Position numbers and translations under genes: made by a program. 58,976 nucleotides of DNA from Ramlibacter sp. (lineage in GTDB: Bacteria > Pseudomonadota > Gammaproteobacteria > Burkholderiales > Burkholderiaceae_C), in the NCBI GenBank assembly GCA_013815685.1, contig JACDFR010000020.1, positions 1-58,976 of the forward strand, written 5' to 3'. This document shows positions 16,534-24,890 of this stretch, one piece after another. Position 1 is the stretch's first letter; each line of letters opens with the position of its first letter. The notes under the pieces were generated by a model that saw only the letters and a list, made by a program, of their open reading frames with translations, ran no database searches and was not told the origin of the DNA.

Positions 16534-17946
16534 TTAATGGCCGGAATGGCCGCTGGGTTTGCGAATCTGGACTTCCACGTCCTTCCTGGGCTTCGCCTTG
16601 GCCGGCATGGAACCCGTGCCTTCCGACTGGAAGCGCGCCGGATTCGGGAGGTCGCCCTTGAGCTCATAGGCCACGGTACCGGCCGGGTGCTTGAACCACC
16701 CGGTGTTCCTGTAGTCGCCCGGCTTCTGGTCGGCCCTGACCTTGACCACGGTGAACATGCCGCCCATCTCGACCGAGCCGAACGGGCCCTGTCCGCCCAT
16801 CATGGGTTCGGTGTTGTCCGGAAGTGGCATCGTCATCTCGGCCATGTCGGCCATGCCGCGCTCGCCCATCACCATGTAGTCGGGCACGAGGTTGACGATG
16901 TCCTTGACCACCTTGCGGTGATCCACGCCGATCATGGTCGGCACGTCATGGCCCATCGCGTTCATGGTGTGGTGGCTCTTGTGGCAGTGGAACGCCCAGT
17001 CGCCCTCCTCGTCGGCCACAAACTCGATCTGCCGCATCTGGCCAACGGCAACGTCGGTCGTCACCTCGTACCAGCGCGTGCTTTTGGGCGTCGGCCCGCC
17101 GTCGGTGCCGGTGACGAGGAACTCGTGCCCGTGCAGGTGAATGGGATGATTGGTCATCGTCAGATTGCCGATGCGGATGCGCACCTTGTCGTTCTTGCGC
17201 ACGTTCATCGAGTCGATGCCCGGGAAGATGCGGCTGTTGAACGTCCACAGGTTGAAGTCCAGCATCGTCATGATCTTGGGCGTATACGCGCCCGGATCCA
17301 CGTCGTAGGCGTTGAGCAGAAAGACGAAGTCGCGATCCACCTCGTCGATCAGCGGATGCCTGGCCTTCGGGTGCGTGACCCAGAAGCCCATCATTCCCAT
17401 CGCCATCTGCGTCATCTCGTCCGCATGCGGGTGGTACATGAACGTGCCCGGCCGGCGCGCCACGAACTCGTAGACGAAGGTTTTGCCGGGATCGATCGCT
17501 TTTTGGTTCAGGCCGGCCACGCCGTCCATGCCGTTCGGGAGCCGCTGGCCGTGCCAATGGATGCTGGTGTGTTCGGGCAGCTTGTTGGTGACGAACACCC
17601 GTACCCGATCCCCCTCCACCACTTCGATGGTCGGGCCCGGCGACTGGCCGTTGTATCCCCACAGGTGCGCCTTGAAGCCAGGCGACATCTCCCGTACCAC
17701 CGGCTCGGCGACCAGGTGGAACTCCTTGACGCCGTTGTTCATGCGCCAGGGCAGCGTCCAGCCATTCAGCGTGACGATGGGGTTGTAATGCCGGCCGGTA
17801 TTGGGCACCAGGGGCGGCATGGTGTCCGCCTTGGTCTGCATCACCGGCTCGGGCAATGCCGCCATGGCGACCTTGCTGACCGAGGCTGCGGCAATGGCGC
17901 CCGTGATCGCACCGGCGCCGGATAGAAACTTGCGTCTACTAGTCAT
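16534..17946 (-). CDS. multicopper oxidase, Tat-exported
   Basis: A 470-residue oxidase. The start at 17946 places a Tat motif (SRRKFL) at residues 3-8 and has GGAAA upstream; an in-frame ATG at 17958 is an alternative. Copper ligands are visible in order: HWHGQ, MYHPHAD, NHPIHLHGHEF and HCHKSHHTMNAMGH. These supply the trinuclear cluster and the type-1 site. A Met-rich segment follows (MADMAEMTMPLPDNTEPMMGG). Such enzymes oxidise Cu(I) to less toxic Cu(II) or process metal-binding phenolics in the periplasm. It lies between the TolC-like gene and the cupredoxin gene in the copper operon. Confidence 0.9.
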   Translation of the reverse strand: MTSRRKFLSGAGAITGAIAAASVSKVAMAALPEPVMQTKADTMPPLVPNTGRHYNPIVTLNGWTLPWRMNNGVKEFHLVAEPVVREMSPGFKAHLWGYNGQSPGPTIEVVEGDRVRVFVTNKLPEHTSIHWHGQRLPNGMDGVAGLNQKAIDPGKTFVYEFVARRPGTFMYHPHADEMTQMAMGMMGFWVTHPKARHPLIDEVDRDFVFLLNAYDVDPGAYTPKIMTMLDFNLWTFNSRIFPGIDSMNVRKNDKVRIRIGNLTMTNHPIHLHGHEFLVTGTDGGPTPKSTRWYEVTTDVAVGQMRQIEFVADEEGDWAFHCHKSHHTMNAMGHDVPTMIGVDHRKVVKDIVNLVPDYMVMGERGMADMAEMTMPLPDNTEPMMGGQGPFGSVEMGGMFTVVKVRADQKPGDYRNTGWFKHPAGTVAYELKGDLPNPARFQSEGTGSMPAKAKPRKDVEVQIRKPSGHSGH

Positions 17947-17977
17947 TTCGATTTCCATGTGTGTCTGCGGCGGGCCA

Positions 17978-19402
17978 TCAATGGCCCGGCCCTTCCCTGC
18001 CGCCACCGGTACGGGTGGAGACCGGTGTCGCGCCCATGGCCATGGGTTTGCCGATGACCGAGGACGCCAGACCGGCCTCGGCCAGCCAGAACTGCTGCTG
18101 TGCGTTGATTGCTTGCATCACGCTCGCAATCTGGTCCCGACTATCGGCCAACAGCTCGAACACTCCAATCAGCATGCCGTTGTAGCGAAGCACGTTCTCC
18201 TCGGCCATCACCTTGCGCAGCGGCACGATCTCGTCGCGGTAGTGCTTGGCCAGGTCGTACGCAGTGCGGTAGGCCGAATAGCTTTCTCGCAGCTGCGACG
18301 ATGCCGAGCGCACGACAGCCTCGTACCGATTCGCTGCCGCCAGCGACTGCGCGTTCATGCCGGCGCGCTGGGCCCCGCCCCAGTCGAAGATCGGGAGCCG
18401 GATCTCCAGCTCGTAGCCTCTGCGGTGGCTCTTCTCGCCGGAGTGGTTGTCGAAAACGGTGTCGCGTCGCACGCCCGCCTCGACGTCCAGCAGGCTGTTC
18501 AGGAGCGCCAGCCCTTGCGATTTGCCGGCCGCGTCGAGCTGCAGGCGCGCCAATCGAACGTCGATCCGCTGCTGCAGCGCCGACGCGCTGACGTCGGCTG
18601 CGGCTTTCGGCTCCTTCGGCAAATCGGGCAAGCGATCCGGCAGCTTCAGCTGCAGCGCCTGCGCGTCCGTCAAGCCGAGCAGACGCACAAGCTCCTCGCG
18701 TGCGGCCGTCACTGCATGCTGCGCCGAAGCCAACTGCGCGGCGGAATCCGCATAGAAGGCCTGCTGGCGCGCGCGCTGCAACTTCGTGAAGTTCCCGACC
18801 TGCTGCATACGTTTGGCCAGTTCCGCGCTGGCTTGGGCCGACCGGTTGACCTGGTCGGCATACTGCAGCAACTGGTGGGCCGTGACAGCGCGAACCCAGG
18901 CCTGCCTGACCTGGCTCACCTGCTCGACCACGGTGCCGCTCAACTGGACTTTGGCCTGAGCGACCTGGTTGCGAGAGATCACCTGGCGCTGGGGCAACGT
19001 GAGCAGGTCCAGCAGACCGATAGACAACAGGCGCCCCAGCTCTAGTTCGTCGCCAGCACGGATTCGCTCGAAGGTGAAGACAGGGTTGCCGATCCGCCCC
19101 GCCTGGTTGGCGGAGGTCATATCAGCCCAGCTTTGCGCCACCAGCGCTTGCATGGACGGGCTGTTCGCCAGGGCCAGCTGCACCGCGTCGTCCATGGTCA
19201 ATGGCTTCGCCAATAGTTGTTCGCTGAGCTGGCCGCGCGATTGGCGCTGCTGCTCGGTTCGGCTGAGCTCCAGCTTGTCCTGCGTGAAGCCCTGCGTCGC
19301 TTGATTGGTTTCCTGGAGGGTTTGATCGATGTTGACGCTCGCGCATCCGGCTAGGAGGAGCACGGCCGCGCCAGCACCGGCCAGACGAAAGTTTCTTTGC
19401 AT
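17978..19402 (-). CDS. TolC-family outer-membrane efflux lipoprotein
   Basis: A 474-residue outer-membrane factor. The start at 19402 has GAGGG about 10 bp upstream. The signal peptide ends in VLLLAGCAS, with a lipid-attachment cysteine at about residue 20. The body has the long coiled-coil helices of the OEP family, including LPIFDWGGAQRAG and YEAVVRSASSQLRESY in the second repeat. Such channels normally join an RND pump and a membrane-fusion protein, but neither is encoded in this operon. It may pair with a pump elsewhere or with another exporter. The operon around it indicates copper. Confidence 0.85.
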   Translation of the reverse strand: MQRNFRLAGAGAAVLLLAGCASVNIDQTLQETNQATQGFTQDKLELSRTEQQRQSRGQLSEQLLAKPLTMDDAVQLALANSPSMQALVAQSWADMTSANQAGRIGNPVFTFERIRAGDELELGRLLSIGLLDLLTLPQRQVISRNQVAQAKVQLSGTVVEQVSQVRQAWVRAVTAHQLLQYADQVNRSAQASAELAKRMQQVGNFTKLQRARQQAFYADSAAQLASAQHAVTAAREELVRLLGLTDAQALQLKLPDRLPDLPKEPKAAADVSASALQQRIDVRLARLQLDAAGKSQGLALLNSLLDVEAGVRRDTVFDNHSGEKSHRRGYELEIRLPIFDWGGAQRAGMNAQSLAAANRYEAVVRSASSQLRESYSAYRTAYDLAKHYRDEIVPLRKVMAEENVLRYNGMLIGVFELLADSRDQIASVMQAINAQQQFWLAEAGLASSVIGKPMAMGATPVSTRTGGGREGPGH

Positions 19403-19415
19403 TTCTATTCGCCCT

Positions 19416-19835
19416 CTATGGTTTGGCCTGGCTGGCTGCCGGCCTGGGCGCGCTCGCGGCGGGCGCGGCGTGGCCGGCATGCCCTGGTTGTCCTGTCCCT
19501 TCGGCCGCCTCTTTGGCGTAGGCTCGCCAGCCGCCGACCTTGCCGACCGTGTCGTTAGTCTCTCTCCAGGGCACCATCTTGTCCTCGCTGTAGGACTGGT
19601 AGCCCTCCAGCGCCGACCGGTACGCGCCCGGCACAGCTTGTGCGCGCTCAATCGGCGCGGACGCAGCGGTCGCGGCCGCAGTTGCGGGAGGTGTTGTGGG
19701 TTTGGCCGCCGATGCCGCAGCGGCTGCCGACGCCGCGGCACGCGCCGGCGGAGCCGCAGGATTCTGGGCTGACACTGTCAGCGCCAACAGACCCGATGAG
19801 ACTGCCAGCCATCGGGCCAGCATGGGGTGAAACAT
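19416..19835 (-). CDS. small secreted protein of copper loci, function unknown
   Basis: A 139-residue protein. The ATG at 19835 has GAGG 7 bp upstream. A signal peptide ends near LALTVSA and a long Ala/Pro/Thr linker covers about 25-65. A short conserved-looking core follows, GAYRSALEGYQSYSEDKMVPWRETND, then TVGKVGGWRAYAKEA. The tail is Ala/Pro-rich and contains GHAGHAAP. I recognise this core as one that accompanies metal-efflux TolC genes in Burkholderiales, but no function is known to me. The next gene's ribosome site lies just past its stop. Confidence 0.7.
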   Translation of the reverse strand: MFHPMLARWLAVSSGLLALTVSAQNPAAPPARAAASAAAAASAAKPTTPPATAAATAASAPIERAQAVPGAYRSALEGYQSYSEDKMVPWRETNDTVGKVGGWRAYAKEAAEGTGQPGHAGHAAPAASAPRPAASQAKP

Positions 19836-19938
19836 AGGAACCTCGCGTTGTTCATTGGGATGTACCGCCATGGCCGAGACGGCAGGGGCGGACGAACGAG
19901 CACCCGCGGCGCCAGTCAAGCCGGCGCCCTGGATGCAC

Positions 19939-20364
19939 TCACGCGCGAGGCGGCTTGTCGGGGACCGGGGAAGGTCGGGCGCGAATCAGCACGAATGGCT
20001 CGGCCAACTCAGCCTGGGGCACTGGCGCGAAGGCGACCAGCTGGGGAAATTCCACAATGGCGACGCTATGGCAGCAGGAAGCGCAAACGCCGCACTTGTG
20101 GGTGATGTCGGGCAATTTCTTGCTGCCGTCCTCGCCGGCATTCTTGGCCTTGACCTGGACTTCGGCGCCATGGCCGTGCTCGGCATGATCGTGGGCGCTC
20201 TGAGCATCGACGGCGCCCAAGAGCTTCTCGTGCTGCGTGGCGGCCACCTGGGCCGGAGCATGGTGCGGCCCGGGCCCGCAAAACAGCATCGACGCAGCCG
20301 CTACTCCCTGCAAAGGGATCGCGGCCACGATGAGCCAAGCAAGGAAAAGCCGGAAGCGCGACAT
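19939..20364 (-). CDS. first gene of the copper operon, Cys/His-rich membrane-anchored protein
   Basis: A 141-residue protein with an N-terminal hydrophobic segment (FLAWLIVAAIPLQG), a His-rich region (HDHAEHGHGAEV) and a Cys cluster (HKCGVCASCCHSVAIV). The arrangement resembles DUF2946-like small proteins found at the head of copper-efflux operons. The Cys cluster and His stretch suggest metal binding in the periplasm. No good ribosome site precedes the ATG at 20364, so the start is less certain. A CopR-like box and a candidate -10 lie 130-184 bp upstream and probably drive the whole leftward operon down to 14649. Confidence 0.65.
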   Translation of the reverse strand: MSRFRLFLAWLIVAAIPLQGVAAASMLFCGPGPHHAPAQVAATQHEKLLGAVDAQSAHDHAEHGHGAEVQVKAKNAGEDGSKKLPDITHKCGVCASCCHSVAIVEFPQLVAFAPVPQAELAEPFVLIRARPSPVPDKPPRA

Positions 20365-20493
20365 GGTCGGAGGATTCTACTGAGACTTGTCGGGCTTGTG
20401 GTCAAGGGACACGTTTACGCACATTTGCTGCGGGCTCTCGGCCGCTAGCGAGGGGACAGGCTGACGACGAGCAGAAATTTGCATCACGAACAA

Positions 20494-20548
20494 AGTCTAG
20501 CAAGGGGTAGCGCACGGCAAACTAACAGCCACATTACAGATTCGTTAT
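20494..20548 (-). promoter_or_regulatory. CopR-like box and -10 element for the multicopper oxidase operon
   Basis: On the minus strand ATAAC-N6-GTAAT occupies 20548-20533. A candidate -10, TAGACT, follows after exactly 33 nt at 20499-20494, preceded by the extended TGC. No -35 is visible at the expected place, which suits an activator-dependent promoter. Box, spacing and orientation match those at 12423-12369. Confidence 0.68.
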
Positions 20549-20588
20549 CCGCGCGCGCCGTCTTCATGAGGCTCACCTGTGCACAGAC

Positions 20589-21557
20589 CTACTCGGGCTT
20601 CACGCCCGCCTTCTTCGCGATCGCGCCCCAGCGGTCGACCTCGTGGCGCATGAAGCTGCGCAGCTCATCCCGGGTTGAGCCCTTCAGGTCGACACCCAGG
20701 GTGTTGAGGCGCTCGCGCGTGGCCGGGTGGTTCAGCGCGGCCACCACCGCCAAGCGCAGGCGCTCCACGATCTCGACCGGCGTGGTTGCCGGTGCGACCA
20801 CCGCCCACCACTGGTTGAAGTCCATGCCGTCGATGCCAACCTCCTTGGCCGTGGGGACTCCGGGCAGCGCGGGCAACCGGCTGGGACCCGTGATCATCAA
20901 AGGCGAAAGCTTACCCGCGCTGTGCAGCGAGCTTCCGCTGGCCAGCGTCGCGAAATGGGCCGCCACCATCCCCGACGCCACGTCGGTCAGCGCGGGCGCC
21001 GAGCCACGATACGGCACCGGTATGTACTTGAAGCTGCCGCGCGCGGCCAGCACCTCGGCCGCGAGGTGGCTGCTGGAGCCGGCGCCGCTGTGGGCCACGG
21101 CAAGCGGTGCCTTGCCGTTCTTCGCCCGCTGGAGAAAGGCCTTCATGTCGCCCGTCTTGAACTCGCTGGGCGTGACGAACAACACCAACGGCGATGTTCC
21201 GACCATGCTGATGGGCGTGAAGTCGCGCAGCAAGTCGTAGGGCAGTTTCGCCACCACCGCCGGCGCAATGGCATGGGGAAGCTCGACGATGGCCAGGGTG
21301 TAGCCGTCCGGCGCGGACTTCGCAGCCGCCTCGGTGCCGATCTGGCCGGAGGCACCGGAGCGATTGTCGACCACCACGCTCTGGCCCAGGCTCTCGCTCA
21401 TTCGCTGCGCGATGGCGCGCGCGATGGCGTCGGTGCTTCCGCCCGGGGCCCAGGGCACGATCAGCCGTATCGGCTTGTCGGGGTAAGCCGCGTGGGCGGT
21501 GGCGCCTAAGAGCGTCAGGCCGGCGGCGATGACGAGGGATGAGAAGCGGCGGAACAT
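20589..21557 (-). CDS. TctC/Bug-family periplasmic solute receptor
   Basis: A 322-residue secreted receptor. AAAGGA precedes the ATG at 21557. A signal peptide ends at GATAHA and the mature protein begins YPDKPIRLIVPWAPGGSTDAIAR, the hallmark of the Bordetella uptake gene family. Later signatures include VVVDNRSGASGQIGTEAAAK, SAPDGYTLA and TPVEIVERL. These proteins bind carboxylates, amino acids or other small anions for tripartite transporters and are greatly expanded in Burkholderiales. No TctA or TctB lies next to it. It ends a leftward set with the PLP enzyme gene (18 bp upstream), so its ligand may be that enzyme's substrate or product. Confidence 0.9.
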   Translation of the reverse strand: MFRRFSSLVIAAGLTLLGATAHAAYPDKPIRLIVPWAPGGSTDAIARAIAQRMSESLGQSVVVDNRSGASGQIGTEAAAKSAPDGYTLAIVELPHAIAPAVVAKLPYDLLRDFTPISMVGTSPLVLFVTPSEFKTGDMKAFLQRAKNGKAPLAVAHSGAGSSSHLAAEVLAARGSFKYIPVPYRGSAPALTDVASGMVAAHFATLASGSSLHSAGKLSPLMITGPSRLPALPGVPTAKEVGIDGMDFNQWWAVVAPATTPVEIVERLRLAVVAALNHPATRERLNTLGVDLKGSTRDELRSFMRHEVDRWGAIAKKAGVKPE

Positions 21558-21575
21558 GAGGGGAGTCCTTTCAAA

Positions 21576-22763
21576 CTACGAAATCACCGCAGGATCGAAT
21601 GGGTCGCGGTCGCCCTTGGCGGTCAGGACGAGCAGCACGTGCTCGGAGATGGCGATGCGGTTATCGGCGAGCAGTTGAGTGACGGCGGTGACGCTGCTGC
21701 CGGCACAGAGCTCCACCCAAAAGCCTTCGCGTGCCAGGCTCGAAGTGCCTCGATGCGCACCCGCGTCGTCGACCACCACGGCGCCCCCCTCGCTGCGCCG
21801 CACGGCATGCACCTGTTGCAGGGTAACGGTGCCGCCGGCGATGGAGAATTGCGCCGTCTTACCAGGGAATTCGCCCTGAGCCCGCTCGCCCTGCAGCACT
21901 CGGGACAGCCGCGGAATTGGTTCCACCGCCCAAAGCCGAGGCATGCGGTCGATGAGACCGGCTAAGCGCAGATCCCGAAAGCCGCTATACAGGCCCCACA
22001 GAAGATCTCCCCGCGCGGTGGGCACCAGGACATGGTCAGGAATGCACCCCTCGGCGGCGCACTCAAGAGCAACCGCGCGATAGCCTTCGACGCCGAACAC
22101 CGGACTGCCGACCGGGGGCAAGCAGTAGTTCGTGAGGGCGAAGGCCCCGTCGTCTTCGACGCGGCGACGTACGTGTTCCCAGCGCTCGGCCCCCCGGTCG
22201 AAGGCGAATCGCTGGGCGCCCAGCCGCCTTAGCGCGGCCACGAACGCCTGAGGCATGTCGCGATAGGTCGCGACCTCGCAGCGCAGGCCTGCGGCGGCGC
22301 AGTACGCCGCCGCCGATACCGCAGCGTTGCCGCTGGAGGCCAGGACCACCGAGCTGGCCCCGACTTCCAGCGCGCGGCTGACCGCCTGGGCGGACATCCG
22401 GTCCTTGTGCGAGCCCGTGGGATTCATCCCCTCATGCTTCACGCTAAGTTTCGCGATCCCCAGCTCGCTCGCGAGCCGGGGGAGTTCCAGGCCGGGAGTG
22501 CTGCCTTCACCCAGCGAAACGCCCTCGAGGTAGGGTAGCCATTCGCCCCACTGGAAACCGGAGGCCGACGGGCGGACAGAGGGTGGCAGATCCCCATAGA
22601 CGGCCTCCAGGCTGGACGGGCGAGCCGCCACCTCGCAGGCGGGACAGCCACGCGGGCTGTCTTCCAGCGGCAGGACCAGCGCGCAGCTGATGCACCGCAG
22701 GTGGGACAGGCGCGGATTGCGCCTCGGCTGCCGGTGACTGGATGAAGACGGACTGCGATTCAT
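21576..22763 (-). CDS. threonine-synthase-like PLP enzyme with N-terminal zinc ribbon
   Basis: A 395-residue fold-type II PLP enzyme. A zinc-ribbon-like pair, LRCISCALVLPLEDSPRGCPAC, occupies about residues 22-43. The catalytic domain carries the PLP lysine in NPTGSHKDRM and a Ser/Gly-rich phosphate-binding loop in VLASSGNAAVSAAAYC. True threonine synthases of this type have a similar lysine motif (SFKDR). The histidine before the lysine and the short length suggest a different amino acid substrate. The neighbouring TctC receptor and the LysR gene suggest a catabolic unit. The ATG at 22763 follows the hypothetical gene's stop by 37 bp. Confidence 0.75.
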   Translation of the reverse strand: MNRSPSSSSHRQPRRNPRLSHLRCISCALVLPLEDSPRGCPACEVAARPSSLEAVYGDLPPSVRPSASGFQWGEWLPYLEGVSLGEGSTPGLELPRLASELGIAKLSVKHEGMNPTGSHKDRMSAQAVSRALEVGASSVVLASSGNAAVSAAAYCAAAGLRCEVATYRDMPQAFVAALRRLGAQRFAFDRGAERWEHVRRRVEDDGAFALTNYCLPPVGSPVFGVEGYRAVALECAAEGCIPDHVLVPTARGDLLWGLYSGFRDLRLAGLIDRMPRLWAVEPIPRLSRVLQGERAQGEFPGKTAQFSIAGGTVTLQQVHAVRRSEGGAVVVDDAGAHRGTSSLAREGFWVELCAGSSVTAVTQLLADNRIAISEHVLLVLTAKGDRDPFDPAVIS

Positions 22764-22800
22764 CTGTTGGTTGACTCCGTGTCGCGATAACCGGGGGCGC

Positions 22801-23253
22801 CTACTTGGGTGGAGCGGCTTCCATCAATTTCAGCGCCTGCTTCATGTTCTCCACAGCCTCGGTCTCCAGCGCCTCGTAGACCGGCTTCTCGTGATTGAGC
22901 TGGGCGAAGATCTCTCGGGCCTTGGCGATCTTGGCCGGGTCGTTGGTCTTGGGGTTGGCCAGGGCTGCTTCCAGGCGCTTGTACTCGCTGGAGAGGAATG
23001 CCGGCTGCTCACCCAACTCCCGCAGGCCTGCGTTGGTGAGGCTGCGGATACGCAGCAGCATCTTGATATCGGCCTGGTCCATCTGGCCCTGCGCCCGCTC
23101 CAGCGCAAGGCGCGCCTGAATCGCCTCCTTGCTGTCCAGCTTCTTGGAGGCGGCGACCTGCTGGTACCTGGCGATGTCCGGACCGAAATCGTGGGCTTGG
23201 GCGGCCGACCCCAGCGTCAGCACGGCGGCAATCACTGCGACTCGAAGGCTCAT
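22801..23253 (-). CDS. secreted helical protein of unknown function
   Basis: A 150-residue protein. AGGAGA precedes the ATG at 23253 and a signal peptide ends at GSAAQA. The rest is predominantly helical and charged, with ERAQGQMDQADIKMLLRIRSL and KIAKAREIFAQLNHEKPVYEALE. I do not recognise a family. It is first in the leftward set with the PLP enzyme and TctC genes and diverges from a LysR gene across a 99-bp intergenic region. It may be a periplasmic accessory. Confidence 0.65.
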   Translation of the reverse strand: MSLRVAVIAAVLTLGSAAQAHDFGPDIARYQQVAASKKLDSKEAIQARLALERAQGQMDQADIKMLLRIRSLTNAGLRELGEQPAFLSSEYKRLEAALANPKTNDPAKIAKAREIFAQLNHEKPVYEALETEAVENMKQALKLMEAAPPK

Positions 23254-23326
23254 GTCTGTCTCCTCTTTTGATGGGTTGAGAGCATTTGCAGTCTAGGAGT
23301 GGATCGATAAGATGATGGATATATTT

Positions 23327-23342
23327 GTTATCAGTCAATAAC
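23327..23342. promoter_or_regulatory. palindromic operator candidate in the LysR divergent region
   Basis: GTTAT-CAGTCA-ATAAC is a perfect 5-bp inverted repeat with a 6-bp centre, 10 bp upstream of the LysR ATG. It contains a T-N11-A-type arrangement usual for LysR-family sites. Autoregulation and control of the divergent unit are inferred. Confidence 0.5.
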
Positions 23343-23352
23343 TTGGACTTAT

Positions 23353-24279
23353 ATGCGAGTTAATGAGATCGAGACCTTCCGAGCCATCATGTCCAGCGGT
23401 TCGGCGCGCAAGGCGGCGGCGCTTCTCGGCGTGACGCAGCCCGCCATCAGTCAATCGCTCAAACGCCTGGAGACCGAGGCGGGCTTTGCGCTGTTCCAGC
23501 GCCTGCGCGGCAGGCTGCACCCGACCCCCGAAGCGAAGGCCTTGCTGGTAGAGGTCGAGCGCATGTTCGTCGGCCTGGGGGCCATCGAGCATCGCGTCAG
23601 GAGCCTGCGGGAGTTCGGTGTCGACCAATTGCAGGTGGCCTGCTATCCCGCCTTCGGGCTTGGTTTCATGCCCCGGTGCCTGAAGCAGCTGATGGCCTCT
23701 TGCGCGAAGGGCCCCCGGCCCCACGTGTCCCTGCAGGTCCTCAGCTCCAAGGAAGTGAAGGAGCGGGTCGTGTCCGGGTTGGCCGACTTCGGGCTGATGG
23801 CCGATGAGGTTTCCGTGGACGGCCTGGAACCAACCACATTCGCGAGTTTTCCGGGCGTGGTCGTGATGAAGAAGGGGCACCCACTGGCGAGGCACAAGCA
23901 GATCCGGCCGGAGCAGCTTGCGGAGCTGCCCTTTCTTGCGCTGAACCCCGAAGATGCATCCAGGCGAAGGCTGGAGGCCAAGCTCGCCGAGCATGGCGTC
24001 ACCTTGTCGGTGTCGATTCACACCCCCTACGCCGTCAGTGTGTGCGAGATGGCACTGCACGGTCTTGGCGTGGGCATCGTCAACCCCATCACCGCCCTGG
24101 ACTACGCCGACCGTGGCCTGGTCGTGCGCAAGTTGAGCGTGGATGTGACTTTCTCGTGCTTCCTGGCGATACCTGCCGGCCAGGTCCTGTCAGGCACCGC
24201 CAAGAAATTCTTGTCGCTCATGCGGGCCCAGCTGCAGGCCGACGAGCAGAAGTTGCGGGAATATCTGAAAGCTGCGTGA
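23353..24279 (+). CDS. LysR-family transcriptional regulator
   Basis: A 308-residue regulator. The N-terminal winged helix is typical (IETFRAIMSSGSARKAAALLGVTQPAISQSLKRLE, in part, at about residues 6-40), followed by FQRLRGRLHPTPEAKAL. The effector domain spans about 92-300 and includes DFGLMADEVSVDG, PGVVVMKKGHPLAR and a hydrophobic MALHGLGVGIVNPI stretch. It resembles regulators of opine and amino acid catabolism. It is transcribed away from the gene set at 20589-23253 and probably controls it, with the palindrome at 23327-23342 as a likely site. Confidence 0.9.
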   Translation: MRVNEIETFRAIMSSGSARKAAALLGVTQPAISQSLKRLETEAGFALFQRLRGRLHPTPEAKALLVEVERMFVGLGAIEHRVRSLREFGVDQLQVACYPAFGLGFMPRCLKQLMASCAKGPRPHVSLQVLSSKEVKERVVSGLADFGLMADEVSVDGLEPTTFASFPGVVVMKKGHPLARHKQIRPEQLAELPFLALNPEDASRRRLEAKLAEHGVTLSVSIHTPYAVSVCEMALHGLGVGIVNPITALDYADRGLVVRKLSVDVTFSCFLAIPAGQVLSGTAKKFLSLMRAQLQADEQKLREYLKAA

Positions 24280-24345
24280 CCCGGCCTGCCCCGGTTGGCT
24301 TCGACGAGGTCGCGCGTTTGGCGCTGCGCCCCCGGGCCGAACGCA

Positions 24346-24633
24346 TCAGATCAGTTGGTCGATGACGTGATCTCGAGCGGCCTGCACCGCTTCGGCACGA
24401 ACTTCTGCGCGGCTGCGCACTGAACCTTTCAAGGATTGCGTCTCGAGCGAAGCGGATTCGCTGGTATTGGCCAGAGCGCCCGCACGGCGTGCGTTGACAT
24501 ATTCGGCCCTTACGTCGGCGCGCGTGCGCTCGCCGGAGAACGTGGCGCGATTCTGGCGCTCATCGGCCGACTCGTTGGCGAAGGCAGCCGCGGCGACGCC
24601 GATCAGCAGGAGAGAGATAGCGATTTTCTTCAT
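24346..24633 (-). CDS. DUF4148-like small secreted protein
   Basis: A 95-residue protein starting at the ATG at 24633. A signal peptide (MKKIAISLLLIGVAAAAFA) is followed by a short charged region with two similar RADVRAE/RAEVRAE motifs around a variable middle, the pattern of the DUF4148 proteins common in Burkholderiales. Function is unknown. No neighbouring gene is clearly co-transcribed. The ribosome site is weak. Confidence 0.65.
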   Translation of the reverse strand: MKKIAISLLLIGVAAAAFANESADERQNRATFSGERTRADVRAEYVNARRAGALANTSESASLETQSLKGSVRSRAEVRAEAVQAARDHVIDQLI

Positions 24634-24890
24634 GACATTGACTTTCAATTAAAGTATCAGCGCAAGGCGCTGTGATCCGAGGGGCCCGACGGGCGCCAGC
24701 AATCGGCTCATGAAGAAGTCTCAGGGCTGCCACGATGGCAAGGTCAAACGGGTAGTGGAAGAAGGCCGCGGGCGCTGTGGGGCCATGTTGTTTTCGGCCA
24801 GTCTGGTCTTGTCCGGGCGGGCTCGGCCATGCCACTGTCGGTATAGAGTTTGTTGCAGTTTTTCGCCATGCAGCAGCAAGGGGTTGCCCA

